NCBI RefSeq assembly: GCF_035582795.1
Contig: NC_134369.1
Location: 62,000,001 to 62,064,000 of the forward strand
Direction of reading: 5' to 3'
Source: Mycteria americana
Lineage: Eukaryota; Chordata; Aves; Ciconiiformes; Ciconiidae
DNA length: 64,000 bases
Shown here piece after piece: positions 25,206 to 37,731 of the stretch. Under the pieces are notes generated by a model that saw only the letters and a program-made list of their open reading frames with translations, was not told the origin of the DNA and made no database searches. Within the stretch, counting starts at the first letter, position 1. The number at the start of each line of letters is the position of its first letter. The position numbers and the translations under genes are program-made.

Positions 25206-25964
25206 TCCACGCCACGCCGAGCTGGAGCTGTCGACAAACCTGGGGCTTTTTCCTCGCATCTTTCTGGAGGCCAGGCTCTGGTCTCGCCCCACAGAGCTGC
25301 GCCGGCGGGAGGCGTGATGAGATGCAGTAGGTGCTGGAGAGAATTGTGTTGGAAAAAGCCCCTTGGATATGCCCCCAGCAGCTTTTTCTCTACTAGGGCT
25401 TGTTTGGGGTAAGGAGAGCAGAGGAGAGGTTGGGTACATTTATCTGGTAGAAATTCAGTTTTGCAGATGACTGGCGCCTACACCCAGGCCATTTTGTCTG
25501 GGGACAGCCTGGTCTAGTTATCCTGGTAAAACCCCACCAGCGCAGCTCCAGCCCCTACCCAAAACGTTCCCGGCTGCCCCAGCAACGTTTTATTCTGCGG
25601 CACAATCCGAGTGGTCCGAGCACAAGCGCTGCTTGGAGGGATTAATGCTGTGTCTTGCCGTGAAGGATTTCAGTGGCGGTTCGTGGGGACGCAGGGCAGA
25701 GCGGGGCTGCCGGCGGCAGCCTGGGGCCGGGGGATTGCAGTCACATGCTGCTACTGCAGGGCTGGAGGAGAATTAGTAAAATTTGCTGCAGGATTTCCAC
25801 ACCCTTGCAGCAGAGACTGGCACTGCATTCCGGGGGCCTCTGATTCAGCTCTTTCTCCCCTTGGTCTCCATTGCCAGCACTGTTTTTATCAGATACTATG
25901 GACTATAAAGTGATTTTCCTAAAAGCCGCTATTCAGAGCAATTTCCCCCCACCCAATGCTATTA
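25206..25964. other. Noncoding DNA, no gene seen
   Basis: Mixed GC-rich sequence. The short frames here have no splice context or domain pattern. Confidence 0.45.
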
Positions 25965-26150
25965 TTTAATGAAATCAATACACAGTGTTGTTACATGTTA
26001 CGTTGTTTGTAAGCTATAAGCTTTCAAGCTAGGAATTGGATCAACATTATTCAAAGCCTTTTCAATTTGCCGTGCCTGCCAACTTATATGTTGATTGTGG
26101 CATTTTGCCCAAATAGCATCAACTTGCTAAACCGTAGGAAGAAATTTAGG
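25965..26150. promoter_or_regulatory. Candidate conserved noncoding element
   Basis: AT-rich unique sequence with AATCAATA, FOX-like GTTGTTTG and TTGATTGTGG motifs and no CpG-driven or repeat features. It has the look of a deeply conserved noncoding block. The call rests on composition only. Confidence 0.25.
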
Positions 26151-29081
26151 TATGTTAACAAGAAGGATTAGAGTCTGTCATCAGCATTTACCTGCACGTC
26201 AGCAGAGATGTAGCCGCATATACTTTGTTTTTCCTATCTGTTGCTCAGTTTGCTCGCATGCATGCGTAGCTACGGCACAGCCTCCTTCCAGGCACTGTCA
26301 GACTGCACCACACACTGTTTGCTAAAATGAAAGCCAAGGTGTGAGCCTGCAGAGGCACTGGAACTTGCATTCGGGCTGTGCCAAATCTCCCTGCGCTCTC
26401 TGCTGTGCCGAAGCATCGCGATCAAAGCAATAATGCTGTCAGCACGCCCTCCTGGGAAGCCCACCTGGGTCACTGCAGCACGGCTGGGCTACGGCTGCTG
26501 CTCAAAGAGCCCCCCAGCTTCCCCTTTTCGAGCTCGCTCTTAAACTGTAATTTTGCAGTTGCGTTAGCGCAGAGTTTGGTATTGAACTTCTCTCCTTTTT
26601 TCACAGGCAGAAGGTGGGAGGGCAAATGAGCTCGGCTTAATAACGCTATTGATGAAACAGTCCCAGCTCACCCATGAAGTTCACTGCTCATTAAAGCGAC
26701 CAGGCTGCAGCTACGCTTTTGGCTGTTTGCTTCTTTCAGCAGTGCCCCACAGACCAAACGGCAGCACTGCAGCTCTCATCGCCGACACAGTATCTTTTTT
26801 TTGCACAAAGATCGTTCAAAGCGTTTTCCTTTGAAACAAAAGCTTTGTAGTTAGCAAGGACATCTGAGGAGATGCCGTCAGGTTAGGGGCTCAATGAGGT
26901 GACAGGTGACGGAGGGAATGAATTGACTTGCAGCATACGGTCCGCATCTCCCCCAGGTCCTTTGGACTTGTTTACATGAGATATTTGGGCTTTATCCGCA
27001 CGAGGAGATAGCAGCACATCCCTTCCCTTCCCAGGCAGACCTGAAACTGTGTGTGTAAGTGGTGGTGGGAGAAAGTGGGGCTGGAGAAGGGGGACAGAGG
27101 AGACAGATGCTATTAGAGATGCAACGGCCTGTGCTTCTGTTTTGCCAGCTTCGTTATGTTGGTCGGAACAGTGGCTTTTTACCCTTCTCTTGCCAAAAAA
27201 TAGCTGTGCTGGCAAATGTCCCAGTGCTGATGCAGTCGTATCACTTGAAAAGGACTTTGCTGGCATTACTTGCTCCTTCTCAAGAGCCAGTCTGAGATAT
27301 TCCAGCCGAAGGACGTTGCAATAAGCTGCATTTCCGTAAGGGTGTTTGCTGCGAGATGTGACCTGTAGCTGGAGAAGGTGGGGATGCTCAGGATGAAAAG
27401 ATAGCCTTTTAAAAAACATGAATTAACCACTTGCAAATTTATATGCATTTCCATTACAAAAAAAAAGAAGAAATAAACCCCAGGTTTTTGGGGTGCTCCC
27501 CTGCATGCTTTTTGAACTTCTGCAGTTACTGAGAGAGCCAGATGAGTGCAAGCAGGAGAAAGGGAGTAGTTTTATCTTCATGAGGATGGCTAAGCCACAG
27601 AGACCAAGGGCTTTGTCAGAGGAGCTCCAGGACGTCCCATGGTGGTGGTCTGAAGCCTGATTTTCTCTATCTGGCCAGCCCAGCCTTTGCTGGATGTTAC
27701 TGCTTGCGTAGCAGTCCCTATTGTGGTTGTGAACAGTCCTCCTGGCATTAGTGGGCCAGCAGGGAAAAAACAGCAATGGTTATGTGCTCACGTAGAGGTG
27801 TCCCGTTCGAGGTGTGTGACATGCACATTGTGCTGTGCTGTGCTCTTGTTCAGCACACAGGAGAAGTTCCCACAGGGAGAAGGTCCAGTGGCACATGTCC
27901 TTCTGCTGTCCTGCCCTCCGTTCCCGCAGAGGGCCGGGGAGCTGCAGCGAAGGGGGCTGTGACTTGGGCTAAATGGTTACTGTGCAAGTGAGATTACGTG
28001 CTCATATTATCACTCTGTCCTCCGCTGATTTTGAACTCATTTGACCAAATTAGACAAAATTTTGGGGACCTCAGAAGTATCAAGCTCCTTCAATTCCATG
28101 AATACATAGACCTGTTACCACTCCTAGGACAGGGAAGGGGCAGCAACTCGTCTTTCCCTGGGTATCTGGGAAGAATCCAGCCTCACCTTTAAGATGTTGT
28201 TTGTACAAAACAAAACCTTATTTATTTTGCTGTGCACAGTATTACTTGTTTCTTTGATTCATTGCACTCATCTCTTTTACTGTATGAAGATCCCAGGTAG
28301 GGCTTCATGATGCTGAGACTCAGGGTTTGTTCAAAGCCCCAGGGCAGGACAGCCTCTCCGACGTCCGTGTTGGCCCTCGTCATGGCACGGCACGTTGGGA
28401 GGCGAGGGGTGAACAGTGGAGCAGCTGCTCTTCAGATGTCCCCTATGGACAAGCCTTGCAAGAGAGCTCCTGGTGTAGCCTGGAGATGCTGACCAGCGGT
28501 GATGGCCTGCAGCATGAATAATCAGGCGATAGAGACGAAGATGTCCCTGGCACTCATCAGGGTTGGTTTGGCTGCCTAGGCCAAAGCCCAGTGCAGTGAG
28601 TTTCAGGGAGACCCCTGCCTGGACCTGGACCTGGACCTGACAGTTTGCTTGGTAGGTAAGTCTGTTGAGCAGAAAGGTAACAACAATCTGGATATGCCTG
28701 GGGAAGGACCCTAACCAAGTCAAATTTGGATGACGACAGGTTGGTAGAAATGGGGGTGGTGACAGACTGTAATTTCCTTCTTGCATTTCAGAAGGAGGAT
28801 GGGTGTGGGAGCTTGAGACATGTTTCATGCCAAGGCACCAAGATACCTCAGGATTGTGCTCAAAGCCTGAGTTGATGTGCTGCTGGTGCAAACCAGTGTC
28901 GTGTCGTCACCGACACGGTTTCGCCGGTGCTGACGGTGCTCAGCAGGTATTTCAGGTCTGTGATACGAGAGTCAGGCAAGCAGCCCAGACCGAGTCTCAC
29001 GCAGATGCACGTACTTCTAGCACTGAGTGATGTGCCTTTGAGGCTTACAGGGCTGGCACGGGCGCTGCAGGATCAGCTGGT
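26151..29081. other. Noncoding desert, no gene seen
   Basis: A perfect 12-bp palindrome CGCATGCATGCG of alternating purines and pyrimidines is at 26,255-26,266. A short CCTGGA hexanucleotide repeat (about 3.7 copies) is at 28,618-28,639. The minus-strand frames at 26,883-27,419 and 28,331-28,891 do not look like proteins. Confidence 0.5.
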
Positions 29082-29140
29082 TACTGAATCACAGAGACAA
29101 GGGATGGGAAGGGATTTTTGAAATCCGCCTGCCTGCCATC
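29082..29140 (-). mobile_element. Possible CR1 3' tail fragment
   Basis: The plus strand reads CTGAATCACAGAGACAAGGG and then GGGAAGGGAT with a following AAATCCGCCTGCCTGCCATC. This resembles the reverse complement of a CR1 3' end, where AATCACAGAAT is followed by GGTTGGAAGGGACC and by CCCCCTGCCAT. Divergence is high. An 8-bp inverted repeat (CAGTGATA at 29,140-29,147 and TATCACTG at 29,158-29,165) follows. Confidence 0.35.
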
Positions 29141-29909
29141 AGTGATACCAACAGTGCTATCACTGGCAGCAGTAGCATAGGATGGATAGTCCTTTCTTCA
29201 TGGCCAGATGATCACAGGACATTCCAAGCCCCTCTGTTACTGGTACCATGAAAAAAACCAGTGCCAAACTCTCTGGATTCTGAGCTCTCTACAGACTTTA
29301 GATCCTATTTCTGATCTGGTTCAGCCATCAACGTGTAGCACCTGGGAAGTGCTTCCACTTGGAGCAAAGTCCGATCTCCATGAGCTGGAACGGTCCAGAG
29401 CATGCATGCACTACATGGGTGGAGCGTCACCATATTTACCTGAGCGCACTCCTGCAGGCTCTGAAGACGTAACCCATTTCTCTCCTTGCTTCAGGATATA
29501 GAGAAAGGAGAGAGGAGCCAAATCCATGTCCTGTAGGAATTGCTTGGCAGACAAGCAATGGATGAGGTACTCACATGGGAGCACCACATCTGAGCTCCTG
29601 GCAACAGAGAGAAGGTGAGGGAGACGTGGGGAGCTCTTCCCCCATGGTCTCAGGGAACCAAAGGGAAGGGCGCACCCTGAGGATCCTGGTATGGGCAGTC
29701 CCCCAGGCATGGGCTCTTACTCTGCCACAGGTCTTTACCCAGGCAAAAGGGCTGAATTCCTTTTTAGATGCTGAAATTAAGAAAGAAAACCCCCCAAAAC
29801 AAAAGGTTTTTTTAATGCAGGAACTTTAAAGTAAGGAAAAATAACTCCGTTCAAAAAACAAACCCAGACACAAGCCCCAAGGTGGGAGCTACAAAAGAAA
29901 TTCTTTTCC
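29141..29909. other. Noncoding DNA, no gene seen
   Basis: No exon or clear repeat is visible. A-rich and C-rich low-complexity sequence lies near 29,780-29,800. Confidence 0.5.
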
Positions 29910-30060
29910 TTTAGTAACATTCATGGCAGAAATCACTTCACTGCAGTGTAATGTCACAGCACACAGTCCATTGGCACAAATGACATATTTTAGACAGAAA
30001 TAAAACTTGCAGTTTGAATATCTTTTAAATTCATCCTTTGTTTTCGTGCCAGGGGTTTTC
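29910..30060. promoter_or_regulatory. Candidate conserved noncoding element
   Basis: Unique AT-rich block with the 10-bp palindrome CACTGCAGTG (about 29,939-29,948), a reverse CCAAT-type CCATTGG and several TTTAAA/TTTTAG stretches. There is no coding capacity. The regulatory reading is inference from composition. Confidence 0.25.
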
Positions 30061-31384
30061 TAATATTTTATGTCATCTCCTGCTTTCCTTAACAGAAGGA
30101 GAAAAAAACCCCAGCTCGATGGCAGAGGGAGGTGTATGTACCTTCATTAAATGAGAAAACCCCATTACGTAGAGATAAAGAATGCTCTGTTCCCCCAGTG
30201 CAAACTGTCAGCCTTTGCTAATGCTGAAAGGATGCTACCAACTTCAGCATCACACTACTTTTACCCCAAGTAATTAAAACATCTCTATTTTTCTAGTGTG
30301 TTCCCTGGGTAAATTTGAGGATATGCTCTGTAGAATCAGTTTTGCTGCTACTTTCATGTAAAACCAGCTGGTTTGTTTCCCTTGTAGCTCTGGGTGGCTC
30401 TTTTCTAGAGTCAGAAGGAAGCTCTAAAGGAAACTGCAATTATATATCCAGAAAAGCATTCAGTAGAGAGAAAAGGGTCAGGTGTAGCACGTGAAATTGT
30501 CTGTGTTTTCTAACACTTTCCCAACATCAGGCTGAAAATATCCCATGAAATCCACATGCGTCTTAAAAGGGAAAAAAGCCCCACAACATGAAGATTTTCT
30601 TGCCTTTGTTCAGACTCCGGTCAGGTCAGAGAACTGCATATTTGCACTATTCATGCTAATTATTTTCCCTGAAAGAAAACCCGCACAAAACAATGTTGGG
30701 AATTTTTTTTCTTTGGGTTGGCTTTTGTGGTGAGCATTGTGTTTGCCTCTACAGCACATTTTTCCATTTGTTTTCATGTACTTTCATAACTTCTACAAAC
30801 AAATAACTTTTGAAGGATAATTTAGAACAAAACCTTACTTACTTTAATAGTATTTTTCATGGTACAAGTAATTTGCACAGCTCATCCACTGATGCAGTCC
30901 TGTGGCTCAAAAGGTGTTTGTTGTATTATCTCACTTAGATAATTATGTAGGCACTGGTGAACATTGCTTTGAAATAGTCAATAAAGTAAGGTGAAAACCT
31001 GAATTATCTTTGCTTTCGCGTATTTTGGAATGCTGATTGAAAACTGAAGTAGCAATGCAAAGAGAAGTATTGTAGGTGTGCATTTAGCCCTAAAGAGTTA
31101 TCTTAGTTCAGCTCCATGGAGCCCATGGAAGCAGTTATGAGACCAGATGTTTTTCTCATTCATTAGATGGCACTGGCCGGCAGGTATTTCTGTACAGAAA
31201 AATGTTGGGATTGATGTAGATACGAGACCACTTTGTGATGTGAGCTCTGATCTGACACCTGACGTTGCTGGGCGTGTGTGCTGCAGGGCTGCAGAGCAGA
31301 CCCTCGGGGTGCCAGCTGGAAAGAAGCCACAAAGCCACGAGGCACGACTGCACATACCCATTAGCCACCGGGAGAAGGGGTGAA
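30061..31384. other. Noncoding AT-rich DNA, no gene seen
   Basis: Mostly AT-rich unique sequence. The part at 30,780-30,980, with ATTAT and AATTATG motifs, could also be a conserved noncoding element, but nothing specific supports that. Confidence 0.45.
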
Positions 31385-31440
31385 TTCCTCGTCCCACTGA
31401 AGTTGGTAGGAGTTTTCTTATCAACTTCAGTGTGTTTTAC
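31385..31440. repeat. Palindromic old amniote interspersed repeat, copy 1
   Basis: Perfect 11-bp arms CACTGAAGTTG (31,395-31,405) and CAACTTCAGTG (31,422-31,432) flank a 16-nt loop containing GGAGTTTT. The arrangement is the one I recall from a very common reptile and bird repeat whose copies read like CCACTGAAGTCAATGGGAG...TTGACTTCAGTGG. Repeat identity is from memory; the hairpin itself is directly visible. Confidence 0.55.
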
Positions 31441-31624
31441 TCTGACTGTCTGGTTCTTTGGCTCCAAAACACACATTTTTATCTCTTGAGCAAAAAGAGA
31501 GTTCCTGCAGCTGTCGGTAGTAATAAGTCTCTTCAAGTCAGTCACTGGGGAGCAACTTCACTCATTTGTACACGCAAAGCCAGTGTAATGCAGGGATGTC
31601 AAAAAGCGACAGTGGCCGGCACCT
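31441..31624. other. Noncoding spacer between two repeat copies
   Basis: Nothing recognised. Confidence 0.4.
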
Positions 31625-31730
31625 GCAGACAGGCTGAAAAAGTCAATTCTCATTGACTTCGGAGCGGCAGTTCTGTATTGACTTCCAAAGAGTTTTCCCT
31701 GCATGAGAACGGTGGGGTTTAGCCTGGAAA
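31625..31730 (+). repeat. Palindromic old amniote interspersed repeat, copy 2
   Basis: TCTCATTGACTTCGG at about 31,650 and TTGACTTCCAAAGAGTTTTC at 31,679-31,698 are followed by CTGCATGAGAACGG and then GGGGTTTAGCC. This follows the order of the family phrase TTGACTTCAATGGGAGTTTTGCC, then GAGTAAGGAC, then AGGATTTGGCC. It lies about 200 bp from copy 1, so the two may be parts of one split element. Confidence 0.5.
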
Positions 31731-32205
31731 ATGCTAGAGCCAGCTAAAGGAAAGTGCAATTATAGCTGCTGTTATGGATGAGGAGTGGCTGTCGGGATCC
31801 CCCTTCCTTCCCTCTCCAGCCCGGAGGAGTTGCTTGGACTGGAAAGCAACCAGCATGTGGAGTATGACATGGGTTTAAACTTCAAGTGGCTTTTAAAGGT
31901 GGCCCGTTGTAACACTTCATAGAGAGATGCCACAAGATCTGTTCTTTTTATTTAAAAAAAAATAAAAACCAAAAACCCCAAACTTTATTTTTCTTGGAAC
32001 AATTGAGTATGGTGGCTTTTTAAGGAAATTAAGCCCAGATTTTTTTTTCTGCATTTTTGAATGATAACTAAACTAATGTTGCTGAGCAGTGAGAGGGCTG
32101 CTGCTGAGTCAAAGGACAGCAGAGGTTCCTGTGCTTGCCAGCAAAGCTCCCCCTGGGCTGAGTCTGGCTTGGCAAAAAGAGTTCCATATGGTCCCATATA
32201 GCTAT
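31731..32205. other. Noncoding DNA, no gene seen
   Basis: A/T-rich with short A-runs at about 31,953-31,980. No gene is seen. Confidence 0.5.
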
Positions 32206-32275
32206 ATGTATGTGTGTGTGTGTATATAGATATATATATTTTCTCGTGTGTGTGTATATACCTGTATGTAGACAG
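32206..32275. repeat. Compound TG/TA microsatellite
   Basis: ATGTATGTGTGTGTGTGT, then alternating TATATAGATATATATAT, then a second GTGTGTGTGTATATA block. It is an imperfect compound dinucleotide repeat and likely length-polymorphic. Confidence 0.85.
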
Positions 32276-35200
32276 GAGTTTTTAAAAACAAAACCCTAAA
32301 CTCAAGGAAATAAACCACTTACCAGACCCCAAAGGGCTCCGCTCATTCAAAAATATTTTTATTTTGAAATATTTATGTTATTTAAAAAAATATTTCCCAT
32401 GAGGTCAAGATTCAGAAGTATCGGCTCAATAGACTGTGTATTTTTTAGGAGTGTGGAGGGGATGGAGGGCAAGGTTAAGTTATCAGAAATATCAGCAACA
32501 GGCTACCTGAGCATCGCAGCAAGTATCTGAAGAGTGGATTGAATTTTATGCTGGGTTCATGGTTTGGTGAAGGGTTTTTGCTGGTGCTATGATGGAAACC
32601 TGCCCCTCTGCCCATATTTTGAATGTGGGACAGAAAGAACTCTATGAGCGTTTCTTCTCAAAAGGGATGAATTCTGGTCCGAGAACAGGGAATTTTTTCT
32701 AGCGCGTGTTGTAAGAGAGAAGGAGAGATTAGTTTACGAGCTTTGTGCACTTTGGCCCTTTCACACGTACTAATTAAAGTGGTTTGATGGTAGTTTGAGG
32801 ATAGTATTAGGATCATCTGTTAGTCAGACTTCAAGTTAATTACCCAGCCAGCCCGCTCACACTGGAAGGGGCTCGTGTATGATTGTGAGTCACCCACTTG
32901 GGTAACTGATATTTGTTTATTTTTAGGCAGACTGCGAGGCACCCAGACGCTATGGCAATGGGTTCCAGATCAGTACCTTAAATATATGAAATATACTGGT
33001 GGTTTGGACCTTGCAGATGAGAGGAGTGTCTGCTCGCTCACAACCTCTCCCTTTGTAGATGATGAGGTCAGGCTCATCACATGAAGACAAATTCCTTATC
33101 CTAAGTATAGTTAAGGCTCATTCCTGAAATATACAGAAAGCATTATTTTGGGATGGATCTGTATGTGCTCTTGCAGCCCTTGATCAGCCCTATATTCCTA
33201 AGTGAAAAAGTTGGCCTTATCCGTGTAAGAGTATAAATATGTATGGCGCTACATTAATAGCTTCCAAATTTGTTTTGTGCCTTTGTCCTTTCTTCTTGAA
33301 GCGTGGTGTGGCTGGGTCCAGGAAAGCATGAGAGGTTGGCAAAAGCGAGGCGCAGAAAGCACGGTGGGATTTGGGAACAGAGGTGGAAGTCGTTGGGACT
33401 GTTGAAACAAGTTGCTTGTCCTTACAGGTGATCGCACTATATAATCCCTTTAATGAATGCATCAAGCTCTGTTTCATACTGAATTAAACTCCTGCCCTTT
33501 GCCGCCCCAGAGCCACGCTTCTCGCTGCCACCTTAAATGCATTCGTGGCCAGCTCAGGCCCATTTGTTCTTGTGCCAATGCTGACTTTACTTCAGTAGCT
33601 TTTGTTATAGAGCATGTCCCAGTTTGTTTTGTCAGGAGCAGGAGGAAAATTTTTCTTGTCCACATTTGTGTGTGGGGAATTTGGAAACAGAAGGAGGGCT
33701 TTGTCTAACTGGGAGTCTTCCAGGGGCCAGTGCCTCCTCCTCAAGCGGAGTAAGTACTTTTCTTTGTTTCCCCTTCCTTTCCTCAGTTTTTGCCTCCTCC
33801 GTCCTTTCCTCATCACACATTTCTCCCACTGGCCTCCTGTTTTGTTTCCTGTGGCACTGGCGCATGCATTCCCTGTCACTTCTGTCCCCATTTTGCTTCC
33901 TTTCCTCTCCACCATCCCTTTGACATCCAGGCCTCCTGGAGACCAGCTCCTTTGCCCGTGGTGGTTCGGGTTCTCCTTCTGGCTCTGGCTCAGGTCGGGC
34001 TCCCTTGCCTCCTGGCCAGGCACTGCTCCATCAAGGGCCAGGCACAGCCTTACAGTGGTGGCTGAGGACTTCTAGTGCTGGTAGCTCAGGCCAGTGCTCA
34101 ACCCTCAACAGGGGCAAGATGTCACCCATCATGGCTCTTCAACTCCATTTCAGTGAAACCGTGGTGCTTGGGGTCCTTGGCTCACCCCTTCTTGTTTCTC
34201 TCTTCAGGGTCTCCCCTGGCGCTGTCATGGTGGATCTCCCATGGGTGGCCTCAAGCCTCGCAGAGGGACCAATGTCTATGTGGCTTTCCAGCTCAGCCGT
34301 GAACCTTTGCTGTGGGTGGGCAATGAGGAGCATCTGGGAGAGGAGGCTGAGAGACGAACCCCGCTGCCTGTCTTCTCCGTGTGGAAAGGCAGCAGCGGAG
34401 AGAAAGGTGACACAGTTTCCATGGCTTGTTACCTGCTTTTGGTTTTGGGGAAAGCATGGGGTAGGGGAGCATAAATGTCACCAGTTCCCCTGCAGAAGTG
34501 ACTTTGGAATGTGGAGGGTGACGGGAAGAGAAATAGCCAGAGTGAAATGCAGTCCTGGTAGCTTGTTCATGTTGCTGGATGCCTTGAGTCCCACACGTTT
34601 ATCTGTGAATGTGAGATATGGAGCATTACCTAAACTGTGTAAATAATCGTTTGTTCATTCTTACTCTATGGCCTGGTACACAGAAAAAAATATGCTAGGA
34701 ATAAGGTATCTTTCTGGAAAAGTGTCATTTTTACAAGAATTGCATTAAGCAAGGAGTTGACTTAATTTAGAATTCCCCTTTTGTGCATTTATGTCTTAAT
34801 ATGGTAATTTTAACATTGTTCTTGTTTAGTGTATTTTGTGTAAGCAGTCGCTTAATTTGCAATGACTTTATTTCATTATTCCAAAGCTGATTTCTGTATT
34901 TTCTGGTATTTGTTGTAGCACTGTAACCACATAAGCACAGTCTTCCCTTCAGTTTCCAGATGGAAATCCCTGCATTTTCATTTTCCTGAAATGGGATCTT
35001 TTAAGATTTTTCCTTGGAATTGTTTTGCTGTATACATTTCATGTTTGGTCACTTCTGCAATGAAATTTAATGAGCTTTCCTTGTAATAGTTTCCAGTGCA
35101 ATAGTACTGCAGCACAAGTCCTATGATTTTGGTAAGCGCAGCAAGGAGAGAAGATTTTTACATGAACTCTTTCTATATTGTGGTTACCATAGAATTTGGA

Positions 35201-36747
35201 AAACAATTTTTGGCAGTTATGGTGAAATTAAAGAGAGGTCCTTTGTGCATGAGTTCAGACTCTGAGACAACTTCTCACAGCAGTTTCATCCCAGTTCTTG
35301 GTGGTGGGGGAATCACATTAAGGAGGTTTAGTACTGGGTGATAGGAAAGGGATTTTCTGCAAGCCGTGGAGGCCTGGCAATGGCAGCGTGATGGGGGAAG
35401 TTTTTCTGCATGCCTTCTGGCTCTTGGCTCAAGCCAATGGCACAGATCTCATGCTATTACAAACACTCAATTAAATCACCACTGTATTTAATAAACAATT
35501 TAAAAATATCAGCTGTAGCAAAACAAACATGGAGATGATGGAATCAGTTTTGTTTTTAGAGGTGGTGGAGAACAGAATGTCCTTTTCTTGGAAACGCTAC
35601 ATGTCCAGCAGGAAGACACAGCATGTGTCTCAGCTTCTCCAGACATGGTCTGCAAAGTCTCAGGCAACACTGGCCCATGGACACCCGTGTGCCAATGTTT
35701 GTAGGAGCATGGGCTCCCCAGCTCTCCTGGCGCTGTTCGTTCTATCTGTCACCTAAATAAAAATCACTCTTGCAATTCTTGCATATGAGGGCTAAAAAGA
35801 TTTGCTAAGAACCTAGGAAATAAGTAATTTGGATAGAGAAAAAGAAGTGCTTTTACTGACCTAGAAGCAGCTGTCCCTTTCAAAAAGCAGCAGCAAAAAT
35901 AATGCCTAGGCTTTGTCTTGAAATCTGTTATTTAAGGCTGATGACCAAGAAGTAGGTAGCTGCCATGCTTTCCACCTAGACAACTGCGGCTAAGGGCTGG
36001 GTTTGGCTGGCTGATGTGTGAGAAAGGAAGACCAACCTCCCACTTCAGGTCTCAGGTTGTGTTGAAAACATACTAATGACCCCTTATTTAATAAAGGAAT
36101 GGACCAAACCTCCCTTCAACATTCCGAACATCCCAAATACAGCACAGTATTAAATCATTTCTCCAAATTAACCTTCCAAAGTTAAGCTGCAGCTGAGTCC
36201 TCCTTGTGTCAGTGTCCTAATATACCTGAGGTTCTTAGAGTTGCCTGATTTTTGATCTCTTTGGGCTGACAGATGCATTTCTGAGCAGGCTTGGGGGCTT
36301 TCATGCAGGTTGCCCTGTTGCCCACGTCATGCTCATCTAGCGGGGTCTTGAGGAGCCACCGTGCTGCTGTCTGTCCCCATTTGTTGGCGTGCTGGTAGAA
36401 ATGCTGGTGCAAGGTGAGAAGCTTACAACTGAGATCCTGGGGGTTCATTTAGCATGCAGCACGGATGCAGCAACTCTGGAAAGCTGCCTTAACTTGCATG
36501 GGTGCTGTGTCCCCAATGGGTGTTGCAACGGCAGAGAAATTACAGGATGCCTCACTGTGTTTGGTTTTGCTCCTTATTCTTTCTATGTCTGGCTCTAGCA
36601 GCTCTCTTTAGGGTACAGATTTTCTCTGCTGGAGTCATCCTCCAGGAAAGCTTTACAATCCTCTCACCCTGGCTTAGCAACTAAATGTCTTGCAGCCTGG
36701 GAGAGTCCTGAGGTTTTTACATCTGTAAGGTAGAGCTGATCCTCCTG
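32276..36747. other. Noncoding desert, no gene seen
   Basis: An AT-rich self-complementary stretch lies at 32,348-32,395. A pyrimidine-rich plus-strand block is at 33,740-33,960. AT-rich unique sequence occupies 34,650-35,120. The 213-codon frame at 34,005-34,646 and the 143-codon frame at 33,592-34,023 on the other strand overlap and neither resembles a known protein, so both are treated as chance. Confidence 0.55.
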
Positions 36748-36822
36748 AATGGACTAGATAACCAGATGGATTAGATGACCTCTCAAGGGACCTTCAATCC
36801 CTTTCTTCTGTCATCACTCTCC
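36748..36822 (+). mobile_element. CR1 LINE 3' tail fragment
   Basis: ATGGACTAGATAACCAGATGG, then ATTAGATGACCTCTCAAGGG, then ACCTTCAATCC and CTTCTGTCAT. This matches the well-known avian CR1 3' untranslated end (GGACTAGATGACCTCTNAAGGTCCCTTCCAACC, then ATTCTGTGAT). The GGAYTAGATRACC phrase appears twice, an internal duplication or patchwork. The copy is 5'-truncated, as is usual for CR1. Confidence 0.7.
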
Positions 36823-37141
36823 TCAAAGAGATCATCCAAGTGCTGGGAATGGGACTAAGGGTTGCCTGAGGGGTCAGAACCAAAGAGACTTAAAACGGGT
36901 ATTTCCACGGAAGGGCAAGAAATACCCTGAGGACTAAAACAGACTGGTGTCCTTCTGTGAGTGTTTGCAGTTAAACTCCCAGTATCACAAGTGTCACCTC
37001 TGGGGGCTTGGGGAGAATCTAGAGAGACCAGTACACTTCAGCCTCTAGATAACACTCATTTAATTCTTGGGCTCTATACCTTAAAAAAATTGCATTAAAG
37101 AATCTATTAAGATTAGGTTCTATTTCAGTAATGATTTATTT
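36823..37141. other. Noncoding DNA, no gene seen
   Basis: No feature recognised. Confidence 0.5.
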
Positions 37142-37180
37142 TTGTCAAGGGCTACTGGTTTCATTCTTGTCAAGGGCTAC
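37142..37180 (+). repeat. Short direct repeat, 25-bp period
   Basis: TTGTCAAGGGCTAC occurs identically at 37,142-37,155 and 37,167-37,180, giving a period of 25 bp. Confidence 0.8.
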
Positions 37181-37731
37181 CCGTGTTCCTGAGCTTTAAC
37201 AGCCCTTCAGCTCCCGAGGTTTCTCTTGAAGCAATGCCCAGGTTATTAAAAAAAATGATGGTCCCAAAGCAAAAGCAAAGACCAAACCAATTCAGCTTAC
37301 GAAAGTTTTCAGGGAGTGAGGGCTCTGTTTAGCTCTGTTTCAGTTTTGTTGGCATAAAGTTAAGATGTATAAAATGTCCTGGAGTTTAAGACGTCGGTCC
37401 TTCAGGTGACTTCACGCAGGTGGGCCGCTGTGTGATGTGGAAAGCCTGTCCGGCTTGCTTTGCTCCTGTCCCTTCTGCCCCACCAGCCCCAGCAGCACCC
37501 TCAGTCGTCAGCTCCCTCGCCTGGACCCTGGGCCCAGGTCTGAACAGGACCCTCCTGCCACCCCGGGGAGGTGGTTTTATCCTCCTTCCTCCACAGGGAA
37601 GTGAGGGGAGCAGCACCAAGAGAAGAATAAAAAATCAAATCTCTTCACTGGGGCCTGGGCAAACAGTTGACTCTCCAGCATCTCCAAGTTATTTTTGTTT
37701 AATAAAATGCAGCAGAGGAGGCTTTCTCAGG
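37181..37731. other. Noncoding DNA, no gene seen
   Basis: A GC-rich part at 37,420-37,600 is open in several frames but lacks exon signals. Confidence 0.45.

Noticed and set aside
34005..34646. 213-codon plus-strand frame
   Set aside because: No recognisable protein and no splice context. An overlapping minus-strand frame of 143 codons is equally plausible, so neither is supported.
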